From contig USJG01000002.1 in assembly GCA_900554925.1 (NCBI GenBank), forward strand, positions 1 to 58,967: a stretch of DNA of 58,967 bases, written 5' to 3'. A program made the translations under genes and the position numbers. Source of the stretch: an uncultured Lachnospiraceae bacterium. GTDB taxonomy: Bacteria > Bacillota > Clostridia > Lachnospirales > Lachnospiraceae. Below are positions 27,060-36,311 of this stretch, one piece after another; within the stretch, counting starts at the first letter, position 1; every line of letters begins with the position of its first letter. The notes beneath the pieces were generated by a model. That model saw nothing but the letters and a program-made list of their open reading frames with translations, made no database searches and had not been told where the DNA came from.

Positions 27060-27401
27060 TTAAAGCTCCTCTAAAATCTGCTGAGATAATGCGCTGATTT
27101 TTTCAATCAGTTCTTCCCGTGTTATTTCTGTATCACAGGTCAGCTCCCTGATCTGTAATACATTGTCCTTTACCTTCATAAAACGCTCAACTAAATGCAG
27201 ATTGTTTTCATATTCCTGAAGGGTATGATTGCAGCGTCTTACCAGATCATGCACCCCCTGACGGGAAATGCCGTTTTCGCCGGCTATCTCTGTCAGAGAA
27301 AGATCATTATACACTACATCCTCGTATATCTTTTTTTGATGTTCCGTAAGCAGTTCCCCATAAAAATCATACAAAAGTCCCTGCTCAACAATCTTCTCCA
27401 T
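27060..27401 (-). CDS. ylxM: YlxM-family (UPF0122) helix-turn-helix protein
   Basis: Small protein of 113 residues with a sigma-70 region-4-like helix-turn-helix (DLSLTEIAGENGISRQGVHD). The family is always found beside ffh and is thought to affect SRP. The ATG at 27401 is chosen because AGGTGA lies at suitable distance; an in-frame TTG at 27407 would touch that site. Confidence 0.92.
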   Translation of the reverse strand: MEKIVEQGLLYDFYGELLTEHQKKIYEDVVYNDLSLTEIAGENGISRQGVHDLVRRCNHTLQEYENNLHLVERFMKVKDNVLQIRELTCDTEITREELIEKISALSQQILEEL

Positions 27402-27418
27402 CTGCAATCACCTAGTGT

Positions 27419-27447
27419 AGAATACTACAAACGCAAAAGGCTGTCAA
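27419..27447 (-). promoter_or_regulatory. Promoter of the ylxM-ffh-rpsP operon
   Basis: Minus strand TTGACA (27442-27447), 17-base spacer, TATTCT (27419-27424). The -35 lies inside the 3' arm of the upstream terminator hairpin (27439-27466). The resulting leader would be only about 10-15 bases. Confidence 0.7.
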
Positions 27448-27466
27448 GCACTTTTGCTTGACAGCC
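27435..27466 (-). terminator. Terminator after the AraC regulator gene
   Basis: A perfect 12-bp stem, GGCTGTCAAGCA / TGCTTGACAGCC (27439-27450 with 27455-27466), and a 4-base loop. On the minus strand it is followed by UUUU (27435-27438). Confidence 0.85.
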
Positions 27467-27496
27467 GAAAAATTCCAGCAATTTGGCCGGCTTTTA

Positions 27497-28381
27497 TCAA
27501 TAATCCTCTGAGGGCAGCTGACCTAAAAGCTTCTTATAGGCCCGGCTGAAGGTGGAATAATCCTTAAATCCGCATTCTGCGCTGGCCTGAGTGGCCAGGG
27601 AGCCTGTAAGTATCATATTTCTTGCGGCCAGAATCCGTTTTTCCAATATATACTGGTGCATGGAATATCCTGTTTCTTCTTTAAACTTTCTCATCATGTG
27701 ATATTTACTTAAATAGAATCTGGCAGATAATGACTCTATGCTCAAATCCTTTGAAAGATTTTCATTAATATAATGAATCATCTCCACCACCTTCTTGTCA
27801 TACCTGGCTGTTTTGTGAAAAACCTCAGGATTATTGATACAGCACCTGTTAAGCTCTATCAACAATTTCAGAAACAGGATCCTGCTGTACATTTCCTGTG
27901 CATATGCATGGCTCTGCCAGGAAGCTTCAAGCAGCTTGACCGTTTCAAACAGAGTTCTGCTGTCTGCTGCTGAAAGCCGGATGACATTTCCCTGCTCCTT
28001 ATGAGCCATTTCAAAGCACAGATTCAAATCACTGTCCTTCTCCGAATGCTCTTCTAAAAAATCTCTCGAAATATAAAATACATATCTTTCATAGGTAGTG
28101 ACAAAATCCACAAAAGGCTTATGGATTTCTCCTTTATTGACCAGTAAAATATCATAAGGCTCCAGTTTATAGGATTTACCTTCAATATGATATTCAACTG
28201 CACCGGAAATGAACCAGATCAGCTTGTGAAAATCGTGATAATGATATTCATACTCCCTGGGTTCCTTATCCTTTAAGTGAAACAGTTTGAACTTTTCTGT
28301 GAGATAACCTCTTTTTACAGATTCCTGTCCTTCTTCCATCCCATGACCGTGCCTTTCCGCATCTGCTGTTTCAACCGACAC
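27497..28381 (-). CDS. AraC-family transcriptional regulator with cupin domain
   Basis: Regulator with an N-terminal cupin sensing domain (YHYHDFHKLIWFISGAVEYHIEG, DILLVNKGEIHKP) and two C-terminal helix-turn-helix motifs (LSIESLSARFYLSKYHMMRKF and ASAECGFKDYSTFSRAYKKL). The start is uncertain. The GTG at 28381 is chosen since AGGAG lies before it, inside the stop region of the GH25 gene; ATG codons at 28339 and 28399 are alternatives. It is downstream of the GH25 lysozyme gene and may be co-transcribed. Ligand and targets are unknown. Confidence 0.85.
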   Translation of the reverse strand: MSVETADAERHGHGMEEGQESVKRGYLTEKFKLFHLKDKEPREYEYHYHDFHKLIWFISGAVEYHIEGKSYKLEPYDILLVNKGEIHKPFVDFVTTYERYVFYISRDFLEEHSEKDSDLNLCFEMAHKEQGNVIRLSAADSRTLFETVKLLEASWQSHAYAQEMYSRILFLKLLIELNRCCINNPEVFHKTARYDKKVVEMIHYINENLSKDLSIESLSARFYLSKYHMMRKFKEETGYSMHQYILEKRILAARNMILTGSLATQASAECGFKDYSTFSRAYKKLLGQLPSEDY

Positions 28382-28388
28382 ACAGCTC

Positions 28389-29483
28389 CTATGTTTCATT
28401 CTGCTGCGCAAAATCCTTCATACAGATATTTAAATCTACATCACCCTTTATTCCATCTACGCTTCCTTTAGAAGAATATTGCCAGATACTGAAGGCATAG
28501 GGGAAATAAACAGTAGAATCGTAATAGGCAAACCATTTTTCGTAATCCTCAAGCTGCTCCATATCAAGCATGATCATGAAGGTCTTTAAATTACCATAGA
28601 TCACAGGCGTATAGCCGGCCTCCTTTATTTTTTCACAGAAGGCAATCGCCGCCTTCGTATACTCTTCCCTGGTCATCTTGGAGGTTCTCGCCGAGCTGTC
28701 TGTTACCTCCTCCAAATCCAACACTACGGGATAAGTCACATCATAGTTTTTTATCAGGTCTATTACAAACTCAGCTTCCTCCTGGGCTTCCTTTTCAGTG
28801 ATTGCCTGGGTATAAAAATAAACTCCCACATCAATATGATTGTCAAGGGCTCCTTCTATATTGTCTTTAAAATATTCGTCCTCTACCAGACTGCCCTCCG
28901 TTGTGCCTCTGTAGCCTGCACGGATAAAGGCATAGGAAACGCCGTCCCCGGCAACCTTTCTCCAGTTGATCTCCCCCTGATGCCTTGACACATCAATTCC
29001 TTTCAGGGACTGTACTGACTGGGTATCATCTGTGTAAATAATTTCCCCGTTTTCCTGCTGGATAAAATTTTCATATACATAATCATGCTTTTTCAGGGTT
29101 TCTGATATCGGGAAAAAATTATATCCTCCATCTGCATATACAACTACATCATCAGGATAAAATCTTCGCAATGCCTCTGATATAGAGTAGCCTTCCACTA
29201 TGGCGGACTTTAAATCCATAAAAGCGTCTTCCCTTCCACGCTCTAACGCTTCTTCTTCCGCCGCGTCAAGATCTGCCTTCGTATAGATGCCCTCACTTTC
29301 CAGAATTTCATATTCCTCCAGTCTGCTTATTACTTCCTGGCTTTCATTTTTTAAACTGTAATTCTGTAATAAAAGGATAATGCAGCCAGTCAGCGCTGTC
29401 AGTGTTATTAAGCTGAATATAATATTGGTAATCAGGTTAAGCTGCCTTCTTCTTCTGCTTCTTCTGGTTGATCTGTTAGCCAT
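28389..29483 (-). CDS. Membrane-anchored GH25 lysozyme
   Basis: Cell-wall hydrolase of 364 residues. A very basic N-terminus (arginine run) precedes one membrane segment (about 18-42), then a coiled linker and the GH25 domain (about 165-360): KGIDVSRHQGEINW (catalytic Asp), FIRAGYRG, VVLDLEEV (catalytic Glu), and FSIWQYSS near the end. It probably stays attached to the membrane and cuts N-acetylmuramoyl bonds in the cell's own wall. It has a strong promoter with a direct repeat just upstream. Confidence 0.93.
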   Translation of the reverse strand: MANRSTRRSRRRRQLNLITNIIFSLITLTALTGCIILLLQNYSLKNESQEVISRLEEYEILESEGIYTKADLDAAEEEALERGREDAFMDLKSAIVEGYSISEALRRFYPDDVVVYADGGYNFFPISETLKKHDYVYENFIQQENGEIIYTDDTQSVQSLKGIDVSRHQGEINWRKVAGDGVSYAFIRAGYRGTTEGSLVEDEYFKDNIEGALDNHIDVGVYFYTQAITEKEAQEEAEFVIDLIKNYDVTYPVVLDLEEVTDSSARTSKMTREEYTKAAIAFCEKIKEAGYTPVIYGNLKTFMIMLDMEQLEDYEKWFAYYDSTVYFPYAFSIWQYSSKGSVDGIKGDVDLNICMKDFAQQNET

Positions 29484-29534
29484 TTTTCTTCTGAACCTTT
29501 CTGTTTGCTGATAGTTCCTGTCATTTATGAGTTA

Positions 29535-29563
29535 AGTATAGTATGAAATCAAATGTTTTTCAA
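29535..29563 (-). promoter_or_regulatory. Promoter of the GH25 lysozyme gene
   Basis: Minus strand TTGAAA (29558-29563), 17-base spacer, TATACT (29535-29540), in the 128-base gap before the gene. The leader is about 50 bases. Confidence 0.8.
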
Positions 29564-29567
29564 TTGT

Positions 29568-29601
29568 TTATCTCTTCCAGATAACATTATCTCTTCCAGA
29601 T
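29568..29601. repeat. 15-bp direct repeat upstream of the GH25 promoter
   Basis: TTATCTCTTCCAGAT occurs twice, at 29568-29582 and 29587-29601, exact copies with a 19-base period. It abuts the -35 region of the GH25 promoter and could be an activator site. Confidence 0.6.
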
Positions 29602-29611
29602 CAATTTAATG

Positions 29612-30463
29612 CTACAGTTTTTCCCCGAAATAGCTTTTATAGCCCTCACCATATATTTCTGTAGCGCTTGATATGATCATAAATGCCGAACTGTCTTCTT
29701 CCTTCACGATTTCCTCCACCTTATAGGCACTGTGTTTTCTCACCGCACAAAGAATGATCTGTTTTTCTTCTTTTTTATATGCACCTGTTCCCGAAAGATG
29801 GGTAACGCCAATATTCAGTTCCTTTAAGATCCTCTCCGTAATCCTGTCCGCCGCATTACTGATAATGTAAATCATTTTGGCCTCATCCCTTCCATACAGG
29901 ACAATATCCAGTACTCTTGAGGTGACAGCCGCCGAAATAACACTGTAAAGAACCGTCTCCACATTTCCAAAAACAATACCGCCTATGCCGATAATCACTG
30001 CATCTACTCCGAGAAAAATCGTACCTGTTTTTATATAAGGCTTCCTTTGCTTCATACATTTCACTATAATGTCCGTTCCTCCGGTGGTGGCCCCCGCCCG
30101 CAGAACCCAGCCTATTCCTATTGCTACCAGACTGCCGCCAAACACTCCTCCTAAAAGAGGATTTTTCGTAAAAGGCTCCAGCTTTTCAAATAAATTGGTA
30201 GAAGCTGATACCATCAAAGTAGCATATAATGTGGAAACAATAAATTTTGTCCCAAATTTCCATGCGCCCAAAAACATAATTGGCAGATTAAGTACCAGGA
30301 ACAGAGTTCCGGGCTGAACTGGGAAAATCCGGCTCAAAATAATGGAAAGACCGGAAACTCCACCCGGCGCCAGGTTGTTGGGATCAATAAATAAACTGAT
30401 TCCCATTCCAAACAAAATTGCCGCCAGCGTTATTACAAAATATTTCCTTATCATCTTTTTCAT
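29612..30463 (-). CDS. YitT family membrane protein (DUF161 / DUF2179)
   Basis: Protein of 283 residues with about 5-6 membrane segments (DUF161: LAPGGVSGLSIILSR, TTGGTDIIVK) and a C-terminal cytoplasmic DUF2179 domain (TERILKELNIGVTHLSGTGAY). The function of the family is not established. The ATG at 30463 is used since GGAGGATAT precedes it; upstream in-frame codons overlap the end of the neighbouring gene and encode an unrelated sequence. Confidence 0.93.
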   Translation of the reverse strand: MKKMIRKYFVITLAAILFGMGISLFIDPNNLAPGGVSGLSIILSRIFPVQPGTLFLVLNLPIMFLGAWKFGTKFIVSTLYATLMVSASTNLFEKLEPFTKNPLLGGVFGGSLVAIGIGWVLRAGATTGGTDIIVKCMKQRKPYIKTGTIFLGVDAVIIGIGGIVFGNVETVLYSVISAAVTSRVLDIVLYGRDEAKMIYIISNAADRITERILKELNIGVTHLSGTGAYKKEEKQIILCAVRKHSAYKVEEIVKEEDSSAFMIISSATEIYGEGYKSYFGEKL

Positions 30464-30484
30464 GGGCAAATATCCTCCGAAACC

Positions 30485-30514
30485 AAAAACCGCATACCTA
30501 TAGTATGCGGTTTT
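30485..30514 (-). terminator. Terminator after threonine ammonia-lyase
   Basis: 12-bp stem with arms 30486-30497 and 30503-30514 (core CCGCATAC / GTATGCGG), loop of 5, followed by five U on the minus strand. Confidence 0.88.
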
Positions 30515-30542
30515 CCCATGGAAAATATATGCTCTTGTCAAT

Positions 30543-31766
30543 TTAAATATTGGTGCGTACCAGCTTGGGCTTATAGCCATTTTGCTCCAGCGCCTGGATG
30601 ATCTGATGCTTATGCTCGCTTCCGAAGGCTTCCAGGGTAATCCTAAGCTCCACTGCGGCACTTCTGTTAATGGAGACAAACTGATTATGCTCCAGTTTGA
30701 TCACATTACCGCTTTGTTTTGCAATCACATCAGACACATGGCTGAGTTCTCCCGGCTTATCAGGCAGAAGTACTGAAACCGTAAAAATACGATCCCTCAT
30801 GATAAGCCCCTGCTGTACCACAGAGGACATAGTGATCACATCCATATTTCCGCCGCTTAAAATGGCGACTACCTTTTTATTTTTTACCTTCAGATGCTTT
30901 AATGCCGCCACCGTAAGCAGTCCTGAATTTTCAACCACCATCTTATGGTTTTCCACCATATCCAAAAAGGCAACCACCAGCTCTTCATCCTGTATGGTGA
31001 TAATGTCATCAAGGTTCTTGCAAAGATAAGGGAAAATCTTACTTCCCGGCGTCTTAACCGCGGTTCCGTCTGCAATTGTGCTGACATGATCCAGTGTAAC
31101 TACCTTCCCTGCCTTAACAGACGCCTGTAAGCAATTTGCTCCTTCCGGCTCCACTCCGATCACTTTGATCTTTGGATTTAAAAGCTTTGCAAGGGTAGAA
31201 ACGCCTGTAGCAAGACCGCCTCCGCCCACAGGTACCAGGATATAATCCACCAGAGGAAGCTCCTTGAATATTTCCATGGCAATGGTTCCCTGTCCGGTGG
31301 CTACTACCGGATCATCAAATGGATGGATAAAGGTGTATCCATGCTCTTTGGCCAGCTCATAGGCATGTTCGCAGGCCTCATCATATACGTCTCCGTAAAG
31401 AACCACTTCCGCGCCATAGCTCTTGGTTCTGTTCACCTTGATCAGGGGCGTTGTGGTAGGCATGACGATAACAGCCTTTGCATTATAACATTTGGCCGCA
31501 TAAGCCACGCCCTGGGCATGATTTCCTGCGGACGCTGTGATGAGCCCCTTGTCCCTTTCCTCCGCAGAAAGAGTACTTAGCTTATAATAAGCTCCGCGCA
31601 GCTTATATGCACCTGTAAACTGCATATTTTCCGGCTTCAGATACACTCTGTTGCCTATCTGTGCACTATAGAAGTCACTGTAGACCAGCTTAGTTTCCTG
31701 TATCACCTTCTTAACAGCTTCCGATGCTTCTTCAAATTTTTCCAGTGTCAACATTTTCTCTTCCAT
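30543..31766 (-). CDS. ilvA: Threonine ammonia-lyase with ACT domain
   Basis: PLP enzyme that deaminates threonine to 2-oxobutanoate, 407 residues. The PLP lysine is in GAYKLRGAYY, the glycine loop in VPVGGGGLATGVS, and a C-terminal ACT-like domain (about 325-400, VSVLLPDKPGELSHV) may bind amino acids. The TIGR01127-type architecture is seen in both catabolic and biosynthetic forms, so the pathway is not decided. A second ATG at 31754 has GGAAGAG just before it and may be the true start. It lies 39 bases after ftsY and ends in a terminator. Confidence 0.93.
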   Translation of the reverse strand: MEEKMLTLEKFEEASEAVKKVIQETKLVYSDFYSAQIGNRVYLKPENMQFTGAYKLRGAYYKLSTLSAEERDKGLITASAGNHAQGVAYAAKCYNAKAVIVMPTTTPLIKVNRTKSYGAEVVLYGDVYDEACEHAYELAKEHGYTFIHPFDDPVVATGQGTIAMEIFKELPLVDYILVPVGGGGLATGVSTLAKLLNPKIKVIGVEPEGANCLQASVKAGKVVTLDHVSTIADGTAVKTPGSKIFPYLCKNLDDIITIQDEELVVAFLDMVENHKMVVENSGLLTVAALKHLKVKNKKVVAILSGGNMDVITMSSVVQQGLIMRDRIFTVSVLLPDKPGELSHVSDVIAKQSGNVIKLEHNQFVSINRSAAVELRITLEAFGSEHKHQIIQALEQNGYKPKLVRTNI

Positions 31767-31805
31767 GTTCTTTGCCTGTACCTTTCTTTATGCCGATCTT
31801 ATTTG

Positions 31806-32744
31806 CTATTCCTGCCGAATACCTGATTCATCAATATCAAATAGCGCATTCACAAATTCTTCCGAGTCAAATTTCTGCAGATCATCCAATTTTTCACCTA
31901 CTCCGATATATTTTACCGGTATTTTTAACTCCGACTGAATTGCTACCGCAATACCTCCCTTTGAGGTTCCATCCATTTTGGTGAGAATGATGCCTGTAAG
32001 ATTGGCAGTTTCCCCAAATTCCCTGGCCTGATTTAAAGCATTCTGCCCGGTAGTCCCATCGAGCACGATCAGATTTTCCCTGAAAGCCTCCGGGAACTCT
32101 CTGTCAATAATGCGGTTCATTTTCTTTAGCTCTTCCATAAGATTTTTCTTATTGTGGAGCCTTCCTGCTGTATCACAGATGAGAACATCCACATTTCTTG
32201 CCTTTGCCGCATTTACCGCATCAAATACCACGCTGGAAGGATCTGCCCCCTGGGAACCGGTAATAATATCCACACCTGCCCGGTTTGCCCATTCGGTTAA
32301 CTGTTCGCAGGCCGCCGCCCTGTAGGTGTCTGCCGCGGCAATCAGCACTTTTTTTCCCTGATCTTTTAGTAAGCCTGCCAGTTTTCCCACAGAGGTAGTC
32401 TTTCCTACCCCATTGACTCCGATCACCAGTATGATCGACTGCTCATGTTCAAACTGATAAGCAGTTTCTTCTACCTTCATCTGTTCCCTGATATTGTTTA
32501 TCAGATATTCCTTGCACTGCGAAGGTTCCTTAATATGGTTTTCCTTAACCTGTTTCCGGAGCTTTTCGAGAATATCATTGGTAGCATTGACGCCAATATC
32601 CCCCATGATCAGTATTTCTTCCAATTCCTCATAGAACTCCTCATCAATAGAGGAAAAACCGCTGAATACGGAATCAATTCCGTGAACAATATTATCTCTT
32701 GTTTTACTTAATCCTTCTTTTAATCTGCTGAAAAAACCGGCCAT
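31806..32744 (-). CDS. ftsY: Signal recognition particle receptor FtsY
   Basis: SRP receptor GTPase of 312 residues with NG domains only. The P-loop is GVNGVGKTT (109-117), followed by DTAGRLHNK and TKMDGTSKGG. The long acidic A domain of proteobacteria is lacking, as usual in Firmicutes. The ATG overlaps the smc stop by one base (TGATG), so the two are coupled. Confidence 0.97.
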   Translation of the reverse strand: MAGFFSRLKEGLSKTRDNIVHGIDSVFSGFSSIDEEFYEELEEILIMGDIGVNATNDILEKLRKQVKENHIKEPSQCKEYLINNIREQMKVEETAYQFEHEQSIILVIGVNGVGKTTSVGKLAGLLKDQGKKVLIAAADTYRAAACEQLTEWANRAGVDIITGSQGADPSSVVFDAVNAAKARNVDVLICDTAGRLHNKKNLMEELKKMNRIIDREFPEAFRENLIVLDGTTGQNALNQAREFGETANLTGIILTKMDGTSKGGIAVAIQSELKIPVKYIGVGEKLDDLQKFDSEEFVNALFDIDESGIRQE

Positions 32745-35700
32745 CAGTCATCCAACTCCTTATCGATCAAATTTACGCTTACCAGTGTGGAAACGCCTTT
32801 CTCCTGCATGGTAATGCCATACAGTCTGTCGGCCTTCTCCATGGTACCCCGTCTATGGGTAATTACGATAAACTGCGTATGCTTTGTAAGCTTATGTAAG
32901 TATTTCGCAAAGCGGGCTACGTTATTTTCATCCAGCGCCGCCTCAATCTCATCAAGAAGACAGAAAGGCGAGGGCTTTAAGTTCTGGATTGCAAATAAAA
33001 GCGCGATTGCGGTAAGCGCTTTTTCACCACCGGAAAGCTGCATCATATTCTGCAATTTCTTTCCGGGAGGCTGGGCAATGATCCTGATTCCTGCCTCAAG
33101 AATGTCCTCATCCTCCATCAGTTCCAGGGTCCCCTTGCCGCCGCCGAACAATTCCTTAAATACCTTATCAAATTCTTTTCCGATTTCAGAAAACTTTTCA
33201 TTAAACTGCTTTCGCATTGCGCCATCCAGCTCCACAATAATGCCTTCCAGCGTTTTTTCTGCCTCCACCAGATCGTCATGCTGGGTTTTTAAGAACTGAT
33301 AGCGTTCCATCAGATTCTTATAATCTTCAATAGCATTTACATTAACATCCCCCAGCTTTTTGATCTGTTCCTTTAAAGAAGCAATCTCTTTCTTCATGGC
33401 AGACAGATCTGTCATTGCTTCCTGCCTCATGGAGGCCGCATCTGAAAGCGTAATCTCGTATTCATCCCACATATAGTTGATCTGGCTTTCCAATGATTCC
33501 TGAAATTTTTCTTTCTGGGAATTTAATCTGTATACTTCCTTATCAAGACCTGTCATCTTTTCTGCCAGAGATTCTCTGTCTGTAAAGAAATTCTTCTGTT
33601 TTAAGGCTAACTTCTCTTTCTTTTCGATGTCTTCCTTCAGCTTCTTTTCCGTATCCCCCTGTGTGGTATGAGATGCCTCGATTGTCTGTTCAATGGAGAT
33701 AATACTGTTTTGCTTATTTAAAGTATCTTCATTGTTCTGTATGATTCCTTCCTGTATCTCTTCAAGTTCCTTGGCATATCGGTCGATCTCACTGTCAATA
33801 CGATCTACATTCTGCTGGTGGAATCCCTGCTGCTGAAGCATCTTTTCCACTTCCACATCCCATTCGGATACATGGGCGGACTGCTCAGATTCCTCTTTGC
33901 GTTTTTCCTCCAGCTCCATCTGGAATTTTCTGATCTGCTGCTCAATCCTTTTTTCCAAAAGCTCGGAATCCTCCAATTCTTTCTGGATTTCCTGCTTACT
34001 CAATTTAATCTCCTGAATCTGGTTTTCAATTTCCCGTTCTTCAGATTTCAGTTCCATAGAGCCTTCCGACGCTTCATCCTTACGCTCCTGCGCTTTTATT
34101 ACATTAAGGCGGGCGGTATTCTGCTCAATAAACTTTCTCTGAAGTGCTGCCTTATCTTCTTCAAGGCTTATCCTCAGCCTGTTTCTTTCCGCCTTGGTAT
34201 CCTCAATTTCATTTAAAAGAACGTCTATTTCTTTCAGGAACTTCTTCACTTTTCCTTCCAGTTCCTCAATTTCTCTTCTGCGTCCAAGCAGATTGCTGTT
34301 ATTCTTAAAAGCGCCGCCGCTGATTGCGCCTCCAGGCACCAGCAATTCCCCTTCAAGAGTTACCATCCGAACGCCATAATCAAATTTTCTGGCAATTTTT
34401 ACAGCATTGTCCACATGATCCACTACCACAATACGTCCCAGCATGGCTTTCGCAACATTTTTATATTTACTGTCTATGGAAACAAGTTCATCGGCCATGC
34501 CGATAACCCCTTTTTCCTTTAAAGCTTCCGGATTCTTAAATTCCTGCGGATTGGTAATGCTTGTAAGGGGCAGAAAGGTTGCCCTTCCTGCTTTTGTCTG
34601 CTTTAAAAATGTAATCATCCTCTTTGCAGTTTCTTCATCATCGGTAACAATATTTTGAATGTTGCCGCCAAGGGCTGTTTCAATGGCTGTTTCATATTTC
34701 TTATCTACTTTAATAATATCTGCAACAACACCAATGATTCCCTTTTCACGCTCCTTGCATTCCATTACCTTCTTCACGCTTCCGCCATAACCTTCATAGC
34801 GCTCCGTCAGATTCGTAAGGGCCTCCAGCCTGGACTTCTCCTGGTGATAATTTACCTGTGTATCACGAAGCTTCTGATCTTTCTCTGCCAGTTCTTCCCT
34901 GATCAGTGAAAGCTTTTCCTCCTTTTGCTCCTGTGAATCATTTAAGCTTCGGATTTCTTCATTTATTTTTTCAAATTCTTCCTGTAGCTGCTTGATAGCG
35001 GCCTCCTGCTGCGCTTCGTCAGACTTGATGCGCAGAAGCCTTGAAGTAAGCTCTGCCTTTCGGATATTGATCTGCTCGGTCATGGTATCATATCTTCCCA
35101 GCTTTGACTTGATGGTAGCCCTGCTGTTTAACGCGTCAATGATCGTATTCTTTCCGGCCTCAATATCGCTATTAAGCTGTTCTATTCTTGTCTGCACAGC
35201 CAGCAGCTTTTCACGGGCTTCATTTCTCGCCTGCTCAATTTCTGCTACCTGTTCATCAATTACCTTTTTATCAGAAAGAATGCCTTCCTTATCTTTAAGT
35301 TTTGCATTCATCTCCCTGGTAACAGTTTCCTTTCGGGAAAGGAAATGTTCTTCGTTGCTTTTAGCGGACTTGATCTGCTCTTTCAGCACATTGATCTCGC
35401 CCTCCAGTTTTCCCCTGAGCACACTGGTATCTGTCAGGGAGTTTCTCTCAGCTTCGATGGTCTCATCCAGCATTTCTATCTGTCCCTGGATCTGTTCATA
35501 TTCCTCCCTGATCTTCTCATATTGCCGGGTCGTCTGCTCTAAGTCATTACTTGCAATTTCAAACTTTTCCTGTGCGTCCTTCAGTTGTTCCTGCAAACGG
35601 TTATTTTCAAGCAGAAACATATTTACATCAAGCGTTTTTAACTCTTCTCTCTTTTTCAGATAAATCTTAGCTTTTTCAGACTGCTTTTCCAAAGGCCCGA

Positions 35701-36304
35701 TCTGTTTTTCCAATTCTGAAAGAATATCATTTACACGGATCAGATTTTGCTTTTCATCCTCCAGTTTTTTCTGGGCAGCCGCTTTCCGTTTTTTAAATTT
35801 GACAATCCCTGCCGCCTCGTCAAATAATTCTCTTCTTTCCTCCGGCTTACCGCTTAGGATTTTATCAATCTGCCCCTGACCAATAATGGAATAACCCTCT
35901 TTTCCAATACCTGTGTCATAAAACAGCTCATTTACGTCTTTTAATCTGCATGGGGCGCCATTTAACAGATACTCACTTTCGCCGGAACGATAAATTCGTC
36001 TGGCAACCGTCACTTCTTCAAAATCAATGGCAAGCTGATGATCCGAATTGTCCAGCGTAATGGCCACATAGGCATATCCAAGGGGCTTACGCATCTCTGT
36101 GCCTGAAAAAATCACATCCTGCATGGAGGCTCCGCGAAGCTGTTTAATGCGCTGTTCCCCCAGTACCCAGCGGACAGCGTCCGCAACATTACTCTTACCA
36201 CTGCCATTAGGGCCCACGATCCCTGTAATTCCATTGTGAAATTTAAATACAATTTTATTAGCAAAGGATTTAAATCCCTGAATTTCAATACTCTTTAAAT
36301 ACAT
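32744..36304 (-). CDS. smc: Chromosome segregation ATPase SMC
   Basis: Condensin subunit of 1186 residues for chromosome compaction. P-loop GPNGSGKSN (31-39), coiled coil, hinge (about 505-650, with GIIGVVADIIKVD), second coiled coil, signature LSGGEKALTAIA and Walker B CLLDEIEAALD. The ATG at 36304 is chosen because it gives the canonical start MYLKSIEIQGFKSF and has AGGTG upstream. Preceded closely by rnc and followed by ftsY. Confidence 0.98.
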   Translation of the reverse strand: MYLKSIEIQGFKSFANKIVFKFHNGITGIVGPNGSGKSNVADAVRWVLGEQRIKQLRGASMQDVIFSGTEMRKPLGYAYVAITLDNSDHQLAIDFEEVTVARRIYRSGESEYLLNGAPCRLKDVNELFYDTGIGKEGYSIIGQGQIDKILSGKPEERRELFDEAAGIVKFKKRKAAAQKKLEDEKQNLIRVNDILSELEKQIGPLEKQSEKAKIYLKKREELKTLDVNMFLLENNRLQEQLKDAQEKFEIASNDLEQTTRQYEKIREEYEQIQGQIEMLDETIEAERNSLTDTSVLRGKLEGEINVLKEQIKSAKSNEEHFLSRKETVTREMNAKLKDKEGILSDKKVIDEQVAEIEQARNEAREKLLAVQTRIEQLNSDIEAGKNTIIDALNSRATIKSKLGRYDTMTEQINIRKAELTSRLLRIKSDEAQQEAAIKQLQEEFEKINEEIRSLNDSQEQKEEKLSLIREELAEKDQKLRDTQVNYHQEKSRLEALTNLTERYEGYGGSVKKVMECKEREKGIIGVVADIIKVDKKYETAIETALGGNIQNIVTDDEETAKRMITFLKQTKAGRATFLPLTSITNPQEFKNPEALKEKGVIGMADELVSIDSKYKNVAKAMLGRIVVVDHVDNAVKIARKFDYGVRMVTLEGELLVPGGAISGGAFKNNSNLLGRRREIEELEGKVKKFLKEIDVLLNEIEDTKAERNRLRISLEEDKAALQRKFIEQNTARLNVIKAQERKDEASEGSMELKSEEREIENQIQEIKLSKQEIQKELEDSELLEKRIEQQIRKFQMELEEKRKEESEQSAHVSEWDVEVEKMLQQQGFHQQNVDRIDSEIDRYAKELEEIQEGIIQNNEDTLNKQNSIISIEQTIEASHTTQGDTEKKLKEDIEKKEKLALKQKNFFTDRESLAEKMTGLDKEVYRLNSQKEKFQESLESQINYMWDEYEITLSDAASMRQEAMTDLSAMKKEIASLKEQIKKLGDVNVNAIEDYKNLMERYQFLKTQHDDLVEAEKTLEGIIVELDGAMRKQFNEKFSEIGKEFDKVFKELFGGGKGTLELMEDEDILEAGIRIIAQPPGKKLQNMMQLSGGEKALTAIALLFAIQNLKPSPFCLLDEIEAALDENNVARFAKYLHKLTKHTQFIVITHRRGTMEKADRLYGITMQEKGVSTLVSVNLIDKELDD

Positions 36305-36311
36305 ACAACAC

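Noticed and set aside
30536..30541. TTGACA box on the minus strand before the YitT gene
   Set aside because: No acceptable -10 at 16-18 bases; the expected position reads TGGGAA, and the ilvA terminator follows.
34992..35663. Open frame of 223 codons on the plus strand
   Set aside because: It lies wholly antisense to the coiled-coil part of smc, has serine/leucine-rich composition typical of such shadows, and shows no family motif.
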